The notes beneath the pieces are model-generated. The model ran no database searches, was not told where the DNA came from, and was given only the letters and a program-made list of their open reading frames with translations. Below are positions 9,801-18,100 of a stretch of DNA of 64,000 bases, in pieces. This DNA is from Planctomycetota bacterium. Lineage in GTDB: Bacteria > Planctomycetota > GCA-002687715 > DRQF01. The DNA is taken from assembly GCA_020639295.1 (NCBI GenBank), contig JACKGY010000004.1, positions 620,001 through 684,000 on the forward strand. Direction: 5' to 3'. The position numbers were made by a program, and so were the translations under genes. The stretch's first letter is position 1. Every line of letters starts with the position of its first letter.

Positions 9801-10459
9801 ATCGCGTGCTTGCCGTGGCGTTGGTTGGGCTGGCGGAGCTTGCAATCGCGGACGAAGAGATCGGCGCCGTAGACCTCGAAGCGGCCGGAGAGGAAGATCG
9901 GGTTCACGTGCGCGCCGAAGACCACCACCTGGCGGCGCTGGAGCGCCCGGCGGATGCTCTTGCGATCCTTGATCAGGATCAGGTCCAGCACCGGGAAGGA
10001 CCGGGCCTCGAGCTTGGCCCGGTCGGTCGGCTGGCGCCGGAAGTCGCCGGCGGCGTAGGGCGCCGTGGCCAGGGTGGCGGCGCCGTTCTCGGCCATGAAC
10101 TTGACCATCTTGTAGAAGTTGGTGCCGTCGTCCTTGCCCTCGTTCAGCTGGTTGTAGAGGAAGGTGGGCGAGAACACGCGCTGGGGCGCATCGGGTCTCC
10201 AGCCCTGGTCGCGCGCCTCCAGGTAGCTCTTGGCCCCGTAGCCGACCGCCCAGGCCGTGCAGTCGTTCATCGACTGGTTGCCCACGGGCGGCATCCAGCG
10301 CCGGAGGTCGACGACCTTCTCCTCGATCAGCTCGACCTCCGGGGCCTCGAAGACCCTGAGGCCGGTGAGCTGTTCTTCGGTCGGATCGATGCTGCCGGTC
10401 TGGGCCGAGAGAAGGGCGGCGGACCCGAGCAGGATGAGGACGGGGAGCAGCTTCGTCAT
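6836..10459 (-). CDS. Secreted papain-like (C1A) cysteine protease with about nine pYEATS-like repeats
   Basis: A 1207-residue protein with a signal peptide (MTKLLPVLILLGSAALLSAQ). Residues 45-270 are a C1A peptidase: Gln62 in VGNQS, Cys67 in NDCTAWAVGYG, His218 in RHGKHAMVVVGYD and Asn236 in IQNSWG make a complete oxyanion hole and triad. No separate propeptide is evident. From about residue 290 to the end the chain is built of about nine diverged units of roughly 100 residues. Each has a V(D/E)xVxW or VxYxL strand near its middle and ends in a strand such as AEVLFKDGRKETL, resembling the prokaryotic YEATS (pYEATS) domain. These may bind a surface or substrate. The start at 10459 was chosen because it begins the signal peptide; the longer frame to 10816 runs over the neighbouring gene. 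Confidence 0.82.
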   Translation of the reverse strand: MTKLLPVLILLGSAALLSAQTGSIDPTEEQLTGLRVFEAPEVELIEEKVVDLRRWMPPVGNQSMNDCTAWAVGYGAKSYLEARDQGWRPDAPQRVFSPTFLYNQLNEGKDDGTNFYKMVKFMAENGAATLATAPYAAGDFRRQPTDRAKLEARSFPVLDLILIKDRKSIRRALQRRQVVVFGAHVNPIFLSGRFEVYGADLFVRDCKLRQPNQRHGKHAMVVVGYDDSKGAFLIQNSWGTKWNKNGYAWVDYALFDLIKIAKDDSVFCNWACTIEDVEEPVQIGADGIARPKPLDRKSLKAHGYSDISHYDRDLGKFIYVFSADLRGPKALLDQVEKVTWSWTNEKNERQSYVSPLAVLRFLLPVAGTTQNPLVLEGLIQFKDGKTQKIASEIVGPNPKADFREARIIFRDDYYGPGAGGRPDFWWEAGLDFPLEQRDDIVKVVWNVGSNMNWRSTVQTNTGFNGKPGEEKAIGMCQTPSRISAEIHYIDGGIKTVHLDPKITDDVSEEHKIEVESRRIGVDDDGRPLYSFELTVDRPVRQQFDVDHVVWTLDPFFTQPTVWENKVFQGFPCFGTTSRDFRAIATLHLTKGGTRTLEKWVTFEKGTAYADPDRIEVESWNRYLGRETGTPRFTGHVYLVGDRRALERVDKVFYQEETGKDHKEYQAWTAADAPRWDWSLSGGEEAVLNVRIVMKDGREKKIRHVHRRTIKPNDNIGLVVDMQAKPETYLDFKHQDTHQFTVRPFGPDEDLVRVICVEWYHNPLTRREQTIHNFNRTGFPAGRTLTSVLTKPFELEAKLHYHTGWEEWIRLPMTRLSSGEFRPELSLRAKEKFWGYDEGRPWWQIDLMIARDEKQQAAGVERVDYVVQSIDMEKPYKPFQSTDPDGRLDIRIDRSCTITAEVLFKDGRKETLTTVATADAIRREQPYSLLMLHDNYQWEHPDRDLMVLDAWVGMRSKIAEVFWDADLEYFDQRVDCRNGVPGVLAYSRTAGGEETMTVTLTRDDGKTMTWKPKIGLPLAPINWTYSVRYWGNDWWQVDARAIGDWWRIKDLWKSFRIGNPADKLKFEDVGAWPQSRKRAYAKAGSYTVVPGGYGQDGKLAGATIVLGDESQKTGEELVLTVAPSPFKHELATVPEWVMRITGPERLLEVIDHVVYGYEDDRARSARVTRRWGEFFDGFEHRAYGSQAPAIEAVVHYTNGATKRFSFKP

Positions 10460-10517
10460 CGGTCTGGTCTCGTTGCGGACTGCGGAACCGGAGTGGGGTG
10501 GCGAGAGCGGGGGCGTC

Positions 10518-11165
10518 TCAGGGGCCGAGGCCGAAGGCGGCGGGGTCGGAGTCCCTGGGCAGGAGCGCGCGGGCATCGCGACCGTCATCGGCGCGCAGGC
10601 TCGGGTCGGCTCCGGCTGCGAGCAGACGGCGCGCGATGGCCGGGGCCCCACGATGACAGGCCGCCTGGAGCGGCGTCCAGCCACCGGCCTGACGAACGTC
10701 GGGATCGGCGCGGAACGAGAGCAGCAGGTCGACCATCGCGTCGGCATTGGCGGCGACCGCGCTGTGGAGCGGGCGGACGTGGCTCGGATTCTCGGCGGCG
10801 CAGTTCGGGTCCGCACCCTTCTCGAGCAACCAGCGCGCGACTTCGAGGCGCCGGAAGTAGGCGGCGAGGTGCAGGGGCGTGAAGCCGTCGCCGGCGAAGG
10901 GCTCGGGGGCGCGATCGACCGGCAGGAGGGACTCGAGCAGATCGACGCGACCCATGGCGGCGGCCTCGAAGACGTCGAGCGCCGGGAGCCGACCGGCCAG
11001 GCTCTCGGCGAACTCGTCCTCGCGGCGGTAGAGCGCCATCATCAGCAACGAGATGCCGTTCTGATCCCGGGCGGAGGCCAGTTCGGGGTCCTGCTCGATG
11101 GCCCGGTTCAGGACCTCGATGTCCCCGGTCATCAGCACTTCGAATGGATTCAGCTTGCAGCCCAA
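10518..11165 (-). CDS. Ankyrin-repeat protein
   Basis: About 215 residues, nearly all ankyrin repeats, for example DGFTPLHLAAYFRRLEVARWLLEKGADPN and GGWTPLQAACHRGAPAIARRLLAAGADPS (each quoted as separate helices and loops of a 33-residue unit). These mediate protein-protein contacts; no catalytic domain is visible. The start is uncertain. A TTG at 11165 has GAGGA eight bases upstream and leaves room for a promoter, an ATG at 11231 would nearly touch the divergent gene, and an internal ATG lies at 11132. It ends 58 bases before the start of the protease gene on the same strand, so it may be co-transcribed with it. Confidence 0.72.
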   Translation of the reverse strand: MGCKLNPFEVLMTGDIEVLNRAIEQDPELASARDQNGISLLMMALYRREDEFAESLAGRLPALDVFEAAAMGRVDLLESLLPVDRAPEPFAGDGFTPLHLAAYFRRLEVARWLLEKGADPNCAAENPSHVRPLHSAVAANADAMVDLLLSFRADPDVRQAGGWTPLQAACHRGAPAIARRLLAAGADPSLRADDGRDARALLPRDSDPAAFGLGP

Positions 11166-11235
11166 GTCGTCGTCCTCGATCCTGTCCTTCGCCAGGGAAG
11201 CCCGTCCGGGTCGCAGCCCGAGAAAGGCCAAGCCA

Positions 11236-11970
11236 GTGAACTTCTTCGGTCACGCCGTCGTCGCGTCGGCCTTCTCGACTGAACCCGATTTCCTGCTCGG
11301 GTCGATGCTGCCCGACCTGATCGCGATGGCAGGCGTCGATGGCCGAGGGCTCATCGGCGGCGATCTGGCGAGCGGAGTCAGTTTGCATCATGCCACCGAC
11401 GCCGTCTATCACGAGCACCCGCTGGTGAAGAGGCGGATGGCGGAGGGGGCTGCCGCCCTGGTATCCAGTGGCCTTTCTCGCCACCAGGCGCGCGGCCTGG
11501 CCCACGTTGGCGTCGAGCTGGTCAGCGACGGCATCCTCGCGGTCGAGCGGGCGCCGGAAGTCGCCTTCAGGCCCGCGCTGCGCCGCGCGCGAGACTCGGG
11601 CGTGGTTGCCGACGGGCTTCGTGATGACGAGGATCGTCGACGCTGGCATCGTCTCCTCGACCTCATCCTCGACTCGGGACTTCCGGAAGCCTATCGCGAG
11701 CCGGGCTTCGTCACCGCGCGGCTCGAGTCGATGACGAGGCAGCGACCGCGCTTTCGCCTCGGTCCCGGGCAGGTCGAGTTCCTAGGCCTCTGGGTGGAGA
11801 GCGTCGCGGCGCGAATCGACCCCGAGGTGGAGCAGGTGCTCGACGACGTTCTCGACCGGCTCGGTCGGGTCCCGACCCGACGGGCGGGGCGCGGGGCGGC
11901 CTCGGAGTCGGCAAGTTCCCTCCCTGGCGCGACTTCCGACCCTGCCTCGAAACGGTACGGTCGACCTTGA
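11236..11970 (+). CDS. Conserved hypothetical protein (metal-dependent phospholipase / ACP-phosphodiesterase-like N-terminus)
   Basis: A 244-residue protein that I recognise only in part. It begins at GTG with NFFGHAVVASAFS and continues with FLLGSMLPDLI, GVSLHHATDAVYHEHP and RGLAHVGVELVSDGIL. The spaced His and Asp residues look like the HD-like metal site of acyl-carrier-protein phosphodiesterase and related hydrolases, which also begin with a conserved NFLAH-like start. The last 60 residues are low in conserved character and rich in Arg. The upstream frame extension (to 11098) overlaps the divergent ankyrin gene and is probably not translated. Function unproven. Confidence 0.6.
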   Translation: MNFFGHAVVASAFSTEPDFLLGSMLPDLIAMAGVDGRGLIGGDLASGVSLHHATDAVYHEHPLVKRRMAEGAAALVSSGLSRHQARGLAHVGVELVSDGILAVERAPEVAFRPALRRARDSGVVADGLRDDEDRRRWHRLLDLILDSGLPEAYREPGFVTARLESMTRQRPRFRLGPGQVEFLGLWVESVAARIDPEVEQVLDDVLDRLGRVPTRRAGRGAASESASSLPGATSDPASKRYGRP

Positions 11971-11991
11971 CCCGACGTTCATCCAGGCCTG

Positions 11992-12020
11992 CGACAATTC
12001 AATTCGAGTCGAACTTGTCG
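11992..12020. promoter_or_regulatory. Inverted-repeat operator candidate upstream of the MarR-type gene
   Basis: Arms CGACAA and TTGTCG are separated by 17 bases, and a second palindrome TTCGAGTCGAA (12003-12013) lies inside. The element ends 29 bases before the regulator start in an unusually AT-rich stretch for this DNA. Size and position fit autoregulation by a dimeric winged-helix repressor. This is inference from symmetry only. Confidence 0.4.
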
Positions 12021-12049
12021 GGAGCCGAGAACAACGCTATCCCGAGGGC

Positions 12050-12598
12050 ATGAGTGAACGTTTGCGTGAGGTCGTGGAACGTCTCGGCTTGCTGCTTCGT
12101 GCGGAGGAGCGGCGCGCCGCGGCCGAACTCGGCATCCAACCGGTTCAGCTCCAGGTTCTCGTCTATCTCGATCGCTGCAACCGCTTCAGCGATCACCCCG
12201 CCGCGGTCGCCGAGTATCTCGGCGCCACGAAGGGGACCATCTCGCAGAGCATCCAGCGTCTTCAGGAGAAGGGCCTCATCGAGGCCAATCGCGACGAGGT
12301 CGATCGTCGTCGCATCCACCTGACCCTGACGACGGCCGGGAAGGCCCTGGTCAAGAGCGCGGCCACGGTCGATCGCCTCGGGCGCGCCCTGGCCGGCCTC
12401 GGTCGCCGTGGCAACGCCAAGGCGATCCTGGAGTCGCTGGTCGACGCCGTCCAGTCGGCCCAGGAACAGCCGGCCTTCGGGACCTGCGAGAGCTGCTGCT
12501 ACCTGGATCGCAAGGGCAGGAGGCCAACCTGCACCTTGTTCGACGAGACCCTGAACAAGTCGGACCTGGGTCGGATCTGCCGAGAACACGACCGCTGA
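12050..12598 (+). CDS. MarR-family transcriptional regulator with C-terminal four-cysteine motif
   Basis: A 182-residue winged-helix protein. Residues 25-100 carry the MarR DNA-binding domain (LGATKGTISQSIQRLQEKGLI as recognition region, then the wing DEVDRRRIHLTLT). The C-terminus has Cys146, Cys149, Cys150, Cys161 and Cys177 in a CxxCC...C...CREH pattern that could hold a metal ion or an Fe-S cluster. GAGGG lies just before the ATG. It stands 151 bases upstream of the TonB receptor gene and so probably controls the heme/iron locus in response to iron or heme; that role is inferred from position. A short GC palindrome (12604-12615) follows the stop and may terminate the gene. Confidence 0.85.
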   Translation: MSERLREVVERLGLLLRAEERRAAAELGIQPVQLQVLVYLDRCNRFSDHPAAVAEYLGATKGTISQSIQRLQEKGLIEANRDEVDRRRIHLTLTTAGKALVKSAATVDRLGRALAGLGRRGNAKAILESLVDAVQSAQEQPAFGTCESCCYLDRKGRRPTCTLFDETLNKSDLGRICREHDR

Positions 12599-12749
12599 CC
12601 GCTGCCCCGCGGGGCGCCTCGGTCATTTGCCTTTTCTTCAAAATCGGTCGAACCGGACCCGCGGTTCGTCGTTGCTTGCCCACGATGCCGGACGGCTGGC
12701 CGCCGTCGGTGAAGAAGCGGTAGACGAGACCCTAGGAAGCAACGACCCC

Positions 12750-15005
12750 ATGATCCAGACGACCCGCCAGGCGGCGTGCCTCATCACGCTGCTCCTCTGC
12801 ACGTCCATCTCCTGTTTCGCCCAGTCGGGCACCGATCGTCGCGCCCACGACGAGGACCGCGTCGCCCACGAGGTGGAGCAGATGCGTCAGCAGCAGCAGG
12901 AAGAACGCAAGGAACCGCGGAACGAACTCGACGAGGCGGTCCGCACCCTGGACGAGACCTACGTCATCGCCAGCCGCAGCGGTCGCAACACTTTCGACAT
13001 GGCCACCGGCGCCACCGTCGTCGGTCGGCGCGAGCTGCGCGAGATCCAGCCGCGAACCGTTGCGGAATCCTTGCGTCGCAAGCCGGGCATCTGGGTCCAG
13101 AAGACCGGACACATCGGCGGCGCGCCGATCATCCGCGGCTTCATGGGCAACCAGGTGATCTACCTCTTCGACGGCATCCGGCGCAACACCGCCGGCCTCT
13201 TCGCTGGCCCGAACAGCTTCCTGCAGACCATCGACGTCCTCGACGTCGATCGGGTCGAGGTGATCCGTGGGCCGGGTTCGGTGCTCTACGGCTCCGATGC
13301 CATCGGCGGCGTGATCGACGTCATCTCGAACGAGGAACCGCGGTTCAGCGATTCGCTCGAGGTCCACGGCCGGACGCTCCTGCGCTACGCCAGCGCCGAC
13401 ACCGAGCTGAGCGGTCGCCAGGAGTTCTGGCTCAGCTCGCCGGAGATCTTCGCCTTCGGCGGCATCAGCGGCCGCGACATCGACGATCTGCGCGGCGGCG
13501 GCGACGTCGGCGACCAGGATCCGAGCAGCTGGAACGAGGTCAACTTCGACATCGAGCTCGGCTGGGCCGTGGCCAGCAACCAGACCCTGAGCTTCTTCGT
13601 CCAGAGCTACAACCGCCGGGACACGACGCGCTTCGACCGTCCCTCGCAGGAGAGCGAGGCCGATCGCGATCTCTACGGCCTGCGCTACGAGGCCGAGGGC
13701 CTGGGCTTCGTCGACGACCTCAAGGCCACGGTCTACTACCAGGACCAGCAGAGCCGTTCCGACGACAGCAACTCCGACTCCGATGGCAACGACCGCACCA
13801 TCGGCTACGACATCCAGGCCCGGTCCCGGATCGGCGATCGGCTGCAGGTGACCTACGGCAGCCAGTTCTACCAGGACGACATCGACTCCTCGGATCCGCA
13901 GAACGGGACCGCCGACCCCGACGTCCTCTGGACCACCTTCGCGCTCTTCGCGCTCGCCGAGTGGCAGGTGGTCGACGACTTCCGCGTCGACCTGGGCCTG
14001 CGCTGGGACCACTTCAACCTCGAGTCCGACGCCCCGGCCCTGAGCCGGCTCGATCCCACCGTGCAGGCGGCCATCGCCAGCGGCGACATCAGCCTCGCCG
14101 ACCTCGAGCTCGACCAGTCCGACGACGCGATCACCGGCTCCCTCGGCTTCGTCTGGAACCTGAACGAGAACATCGCCTGGGTCGGCCACGTCGGCCGCGC
14201 CTTCCGGGCCCCGAACAAGGCGGATCAGCTCGACTTCGGCCAGTTCACCTTCGGCTTCGGCGTGCCCAGCACCGGCGTCGATCCCGAGTCCTCCTGGACC
14301 TTCGAGACCGGCTTCCACTTCGACTACCCGGACTTCCGGGGGTCGCTCACCGGCTTCTACACCATCGTCAAGGACGGCATCGTCCGCGCCGAGGGCACCT
14401 TCGCCGGCCTCAGCTACATCGACGTCAACCAGAACGGCATCGAGGACTCGACCGAGCACGTCTACGTCAAGACCAACTCCGACGACGACATCGTCGCCAA
14501 GGGCATCGAGGCGGAGTTCGACTGGCGGCTGCCGCGCGACTGGACGGACGGATTCCTGGCCGAGCATCCGCTGTCCGTCTACGGCAACCTGACCTTCATC
14601 GACGGTCATGACTTCGGCAGCAACCAGCCGCTCGACCGCGGATTCCCGCTCAACGGTCTCATCGGCCTGCGACTCGACGACCAGCGCGACCCGGCCGCCA
14701 GCCGCTGGTGGGTCGAGATCGAGGCCCAGCTCGTCGACCGCTTCGACAAGATCGATCCCAGCCGCTACGCCCGCGACTCCGCCTTCCGCCGCAATCCCCA
14801 GTCCGGCGCCCAGGGTCTCCTGCGCTCCGACAACTCGGTGCCCGGCTATTCGGTCTACAACCTGCGCGGCGGCTACAAGATCTGCGATAACGCCACGCTC
14901 TCGGTCGCGCTCGAGAACTTCACCGACAAGAAGTACCGGGTGAAGGACTCGCGCATCGACGCGGCCGGCATCAACGCCATCATCGGCCTGGAGTTGACCT
15001 TCTGA
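12750..15005 (+). CDS. hmuR: TonB-dependent outer-membrane receptor, probable heme receptor (HmuR-like)
   Basis: A 751-residue outer-membrane receptor. A signal peptide (cleavage after CFAQ) is followed by a Gln/Glu-rich linker. The plug domain spans residues about 70-200 (TVAESLRRKPGIWVQKT, RVEVIRGPGSVLYGSDAIGG), then a 22-strand-type beta barrel ends in aromatic Phe (IIGLELTF). The start at 12750 follows AGGAAG and begins the signal peptide; upstream in-frame codons look non-coding. The ligand is inferred from the next genes (CobN-like chelatase, ExbB-like protein, DUF2149), which match the Bacteroides/Porphyromonas hmu heme-uptake order. A cobalamin or other metal-chelate ligand remains possible, because CobN-type enzymes also act on corrins. 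Confidence 0.82.
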   Translation: MIQTTRQAACLITLLLCTSISCFAQSGTDRRAHDEDRVAHEVEQMRQQQQEERKEPRNELDEAVRTLDETYVIASRSGRNTFDMATGATVVGRRELREIQPRTVAESLRRKPGIWVQKTGHIGGAPIIRGFMGNQVIYLFDGIRRNTAGLFAGPNSFLQTIDVLDVDRVEVIRGPGSVLYGSDAIGGVIDVISNEEPRFSDSLEVHGRTLLRYASADTELSGRQEFWLSSPEIFAFGGISGRDIDDLRGGGDVGDQDPSSWNEVNFDIELGWAVASNQTLSFFVQSYNRRDTTRFDRPSQESEADRDLYGLRYEAEGLGFVDDLKATVYYQDQQSRSDDSNSDSDGNDRTIGYDIQARSRIGDRLQVTYGSQFYQDDIDSSDPQNGTADPDVLWTTFALFALAEWQVVDDFRVDLGLRWDHFNLESDAPALSRLDPTVQAAIASGDISLADLELDQSDDAITGSLGFVWNLNENIAWVGHVGRAFRAPNKADQLDFGQFTFGFGVPSTGVDPESSWTFETGFHFDYPDFRGSLTGFYTIVKDGIVRAEGTFAGLSYIDVNQNGIEDSTEHVYVKTNSDDDIVAKGIEAEFDWRLPRDWTDGFLAEHPLSVYGNLTFIDGHDFGSNQPLDRGFPLNGLIGLRLDDQRDPAASRWWVEIEAQLVDRFDKIDPSRYARDSAFRRNPQSGAQGLLRSDNSVPGYSVYNLRGGYKICDNATLSVALENFTDKKYRVKDSRIDAAGINAIIGLELTF

Positions 15006-15187
15006 TCATGTTCCGCCTCCTCGGAACCGGGCGTCGCGGCCATCCCGTCGGTCGACGGCGTCCAGCCCGGATCGTCCGCCCGTCCCGGGGACCCATCGCG
15101 ACGCCGGGCGCCGCGGTTCGAGGGCCGGTCTCTCCCGCCGTCCTCGAACCGGCGCCAGGGGGTCGCGTCGGGCGATCCAGGTGCGGG

Positions 15188-18100
15188 GTGAGGTCCGCCG
15201 CGCTTCGGCGCGGCGGACTGATCCTCCTCCTCGCAGTCCTGTTCACCTCCCTCTTTCCCTCGACCTCGTCGGCCCAGGCCGGCGGGGTCTCCTTCGTCTT
15301 CTTCGGGGTCTGGGATCGGGCCCGGCCGATGCTCGAGCGGGTCGGTCGGGAACAGGGCGTCGACCTGCGTTTCCTGCCCGGCCGGCTCGAGGCCGCGGAG
15401 CTCGATCAGGCCCTCGCCGGCGGCGGCCTGTGGCTGGCGCTGAACGTCGACCCCGCCACCGCCAACGAGCTGGCGCTTCGTCTCGCCGCGATGCCGGCGG
15501 CCACGCGACCCCGACTTCTCGCCCTCGACGAGCGCGACAGCCAGTCGGCGCTCCGCAAGGCCGGCCTGCTCGAGGCCGACGACAAGCTCAGGGCCTACTG
15601 GCGCGCCAACGGCCTGGTCAACATCCGCCGGCTCTTCGTCTACCTCCTGGTGACCCGCTGCGGAGGGAGCGGCGAGATCAAGCCGCCGGCCGCGGTGCCG
15701 GAACGCGGCTACCGCCTGCCCGGGGCGGAGGAGGTGCTCGAGACCCTCGCCGAGCTGAAGGCCGCCAGCGCCTGGGACGACGCGGCGCCGACCGCGGTCT
15801 TGCTCATCCAGCGCTCCTTCTGGATCACCGGCGACGTCAAGGTCATCGACGCCGAGGCCGCGGCCCTCCGCCGCGAGGGCATGAACGTCGCCATCCTGTT
15901 CTCGGAGAGCACCGCCGACCTGCAGGGGATGATGAAGGAGGTCGCCCCCGACCTGGTCGTCGAGGACCGGCACGGGGCGATCTGGGAGGGCGCGCGGGGC
16001 CAGTTCCTGAGCGAGCTGGGCGTTCCCTACCTGCGCCCGATCTCGATGCTGGCCTACACCCTCGCCGAGTGGCGGGCCGACCCGCAGGGTCTGGCCGCTC
16101 GCGACCGCAACATGTTCATGGCGCTCCAGGAGCTGCACGGGACCGTCGAGCCGATCGTGGTCGGCGGCCTCGTCGCGAGCATCCAGGGCTTCAAGCTCCA
16201 CGAGCCCGAGCCCGAACGCATCGCCCACTTCGCCCGGCGCGCGCGCCGGCTGGTCGACCTGCGGCGCAAGCCGGTCGCCGAACGCAAGGTGGCGCTGATC
16301 CACTACAGCAAGTCGCTGGGCAAGGGCGACGTCATGCGCGGCAGTCCGACCGGCGCCTTCCTCGACGCCCCCACCAGCACCGTGATCGTGCTCGAGCGGA
16401 TGAAGCAGCGCGGCTACGCCATCGACCGGCTGCCCGCCGATGCCGACCAGCTCATGCGCTGGATGATGGCCTCGGGCCGGAACATCGGTCCCTGGGCCCA
16501 GGGCGAGCTCGAGGAGCTGGCCGATTCCGGCCGGGCCGTGCTGGTGCCGCTGGCGCGTTTCCAATCCTGGCTCGGGAGCAAGCTGAGCGCCGAGGCGCGC
16601 GCGCGGCTCGAGCAGGATTTCGGCCCGCCGCCCGGGTCCCTGATGGTGGTGCGACGCAACGGCGAGCCACAGATCGTCCTGCCGGTGATCCGGCTCGGCA
16701 ACGTCGTTCTCGCCCCCCAGCCGGAGCGCGGCGAGAAACAGGACCAGAAGCTCCTGCATTCGAAGACCGTGCCGCCGCCCTACAACTACCTGGCCTTCTA
16801 CTGGTGGCTCGAGGAGGACTTCGGCGCCGACGTGATCTCGCACTTCGGCACCCATGGATCGCTGGAGCTCCTGCCCGGGAAGGAAGCCGGCCTGGCGCCG
16901 GGTGACTGGGGCGACGTCTGCGTCGGCAGCATGCCGGTGGTCAACCTCTGGATCATGGACAACCTGGGCGAGGCCAGCCTGTCGCGGCGGCGTTCCTACG
17001 CCACCCTGGTCGACCATCTGCCGCCGCCGGCGCAGCAGGCCGGGATGAACGCCGATCTCCGCGACCTCCACGAGGCGATCCACAAGTGGCGCGGCCTCGA
17101 GGCGGGGCTCCTGCGGCGCAAGTTCCTCGAGGAACTGAGCGGGCAGGCACGCGCGCTCGGCCTGCTCCAGGCCCTTCACCTCGATCTGGACGCGGAGGGC
17201 GTCATCCTGCCGACCGCGGTCGAGGCGCTCGACGACCACCTCCACGCGATCGAGGCCGAGGCGACGCCGCTCGACCTGCACGTGATCGGTCGCAACCTCG
17301 ACGAGGCCATCCTGCCGGCCTACCTCACCCGCTGCCTGCATCGCGACTTCCTCGAGGCGGTCGCGGCGCTCCGACCGGAGGACGCCGGTTTCGCCGCCGA
17401 TCGCGAGCGGGCCGCGATCGTCCGCCGGCGTGCCGAGGCCCTGGTCGGGCGGGCGCTGTTCGGCGACGGCGAGGCACCGGAGGGTTTCGGCGACCGGCTC
17501 GATCGCGGTCGACGCATCCTCGAGGCCCTGCGCCAGACCGACCGCGAGATCGAGGGCTTCCTGGACGGCCTCGACGGGCGCTTCGTCGCGCCCGGGCCGG
17601 GGCCGGACCCGATCCGCAACGCGCTCTGCGCGCCGGGCGGGCGCAATCTCTTCGGCCTCAATCCCGAGGAGATCCCGACCCGGCCATCCTGGGAGGTCGC
17701 CGGCATCCTGGTCGACCGCCTGCTGGCCGATCGCCGGCCGGAGAAGGTGGGCATCGACCTCAACGGCATGAACACGATGCGGGACTTCGGCGTGATGGAG
17801 GGCCAGATCCTCCGCCTCCTCGGCGTCCGCCCGGTCTGGGACGAGAACGAGCTGGTCATCGACGTCGAGCTGATCCCCCGCGCCGAGCTGGGCCGTGATC
17901 GGGTCGACGTCTTCGTCGCCCTCGGCGGCACCTACAAGGAGAACTTCCCCTCGCGGGTGAAGCTGATCGACAAGGCGATCCGCCTGGCGGCGGCGGCCGA
18001 GGACGAACTCAATCCGCTGCGCGAGCACAGTCGCGAGCAGGAGCGTCGGCTGCTCGCGGCCGGCTACTCGACCGAGCTGGCCGCCGAACTGCGCGACGCC

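Noticed and set aside
7643..10882. A 1079-codon plus-strand open frame
   Set aside because: It is antisense to the C1A protease gene. In GC-rich DNA the strand opposite a gene stays open; the translation has no recognisable domain and is rich in repeated LV/DG runs.
12604..12615. Rho-independent terminator after the MarR-type gene
   Set aside because: GCCCCGCGGGGC is a short stem, and the T-rich run is about 16 bases away, so it is not convincing.
15008..15187. N-terminal extension of the CobN-like protein from ATG 15008
   Set aside because: The extra 60 residues are Arg/Pro-rich and precede an obvious signal anchor; no ribosome site lies before this ATG.
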